Shown: one piece after another, positions 63,712 through 64,000 of the stretch
Position numbering within the stretch: position 1 is the first letter of the stretch
Layout: each line of letters opens with the position of its first letter
NCBI GenBank assembly: GCA_036924085.1
Contig: JAVGWX010000011.1
Location: 40,224,970-40,288,969, forward strand
DNA: 64,000 nucleotides
Direction of reading: 5' to 3'
Source of the DNA: Ariolimax columbianus
Lineage: Eukaryota; Mollusca; Gastropoda; Stylommatophora; Arionidae
Translations under genes and position numbers: made by a program
Notes under the pieces: model-generated
The model's database searches: none
What the model was told of the DNA's origin: nothing
The model's input: the letters and a program-made list of their open reading frames with translations, nothing else

Positions 63712-64000
63712 AATCATCATCATCATGCATACTGTCTTTATCAGAACGTCGCTTTAATGACAGCCGATTTGTAAGACACACGATGCCTTGCCTGCTCTCT
63801 GGACTCTGCCCTTATCAACCCCATCATCATCATCATGTCATTCATTCAGTTCTAGGACAGGTCAACAAGCTCATTGATTTTGTCCTTCACTTTTTGTCAA
63901 TCCTCTGCAGCCGTCTTCAGCTCTGCGTACGTCTTTACAGCCATATCTCCACACGAGTAATACAGAAAGGTATTTTTAGGTCTTCCCCTCCCTTTCCTTC
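63712..64000 (-). pseudogene. LINE-E-like 3' ends, partial
   Basis: 63718-63800 (ATCATCATCATGCATACTGT, AGAACGTCGCTTTAATGACA GCC) resembles the LINE-E terminus at 33.3 kb. 63825-64000 begins with another (ATC)n and in minus reading gives GRPKNTFL then TYAELKTAAEDxQKVKDKIN, a tail-like text of an RT with the GRPKxTF motif. It runs off the window. Confidence 0.5.

Overview
This window looks like gene-poor, repeat-dense DNA from an animal nuclear genome, most likely an invertebrate. The mix of retroelements fits a lophotrochozoan such as a mollusc, but no species-diagnostic gene is present and that assignment is an inference. It is AT-rich and has no bacterial-style operons, rRNA, true tRNA gene, CRISPR array or recognisable host gene. 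Nearly every stretch with protein similarity belongs to a mobile element, and nearly all of those are decayed.

Retroelements. I name families by what I see in the window. LINE-A is an endonuclease/reverse-transcriptase element ending in a C2H2-like zinc finger (733-1262, 5165-6255, 14091-16765, 27800-28240). LINE-B has RT, RNase H and a C-terminal CCHC knuckle; its youngest copy at 59283-61883 has an intact 848-residue frame and a perfect 13-bp target-site duplication, and older tails lie at 10.0, 11.3, 31.5, 32.5, 38.3 and 57.6 kb. CR1-like elements end in a 3' hairpin plus GTTAA repeats (1.5-2.7, 4.7, 12.6, 25.1, 35.5, 44.4, 46.1 kb). LINE-C has EN at 3.4 and 8.7 kb and RT or tails at 0.1, 20.1, 21.1, 31.9, 40.4 and 42.6 kb. 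LINE-D is at 6.3, 18.5, 26.8, 30.3 and 50.8 kb, LINE-E at 33.3, 34.8, 39.8, 45.1, 55.9 and 62.3 kb, and LINE-F at 11.9, 52.2 and 59.0 kb.

Other mobile DNA. A decayed but end-to-end mariner transposon with matching terminal inverted repeats sits at 7371-8661. A repeat carrying only the mariner-type helix-turn-helix module occurs as inverted (foldback) pairs at 9.3, 43.3 and 45.9 kb and singly at 23.6 kb. There are several tRNA-headed SINE families (SINE-1 six copies, SINE-2, SINE-3, SINE-4) and three unnamed interspersed repeats (B, E, F).

Tandem DNA. Long minisatellites occupy 4.5-5.2, 19.1-19.7, 24.1-24.6, 28.5-30.2, 36.5-38.1, 48.8-49.9 and 53.1-54.1 kb, with GATA, AT and GAA microsatellites between them. 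At least three arrays are in-place expansions of the 3' coding end of a LINE.

How the parts relate. The window is a record of nested insertion: SINEs in LINEs, a CR1 end inside a minisatellite, a CR1 inside a foldback element, and repeats E and F inside LINE RT genes. The best-supported single events are a LINE-A copy whose 5' part is inverted as in twin priming (14.1-16.8 kb) and the young LINE-B copy (59.3-61.9 kb).
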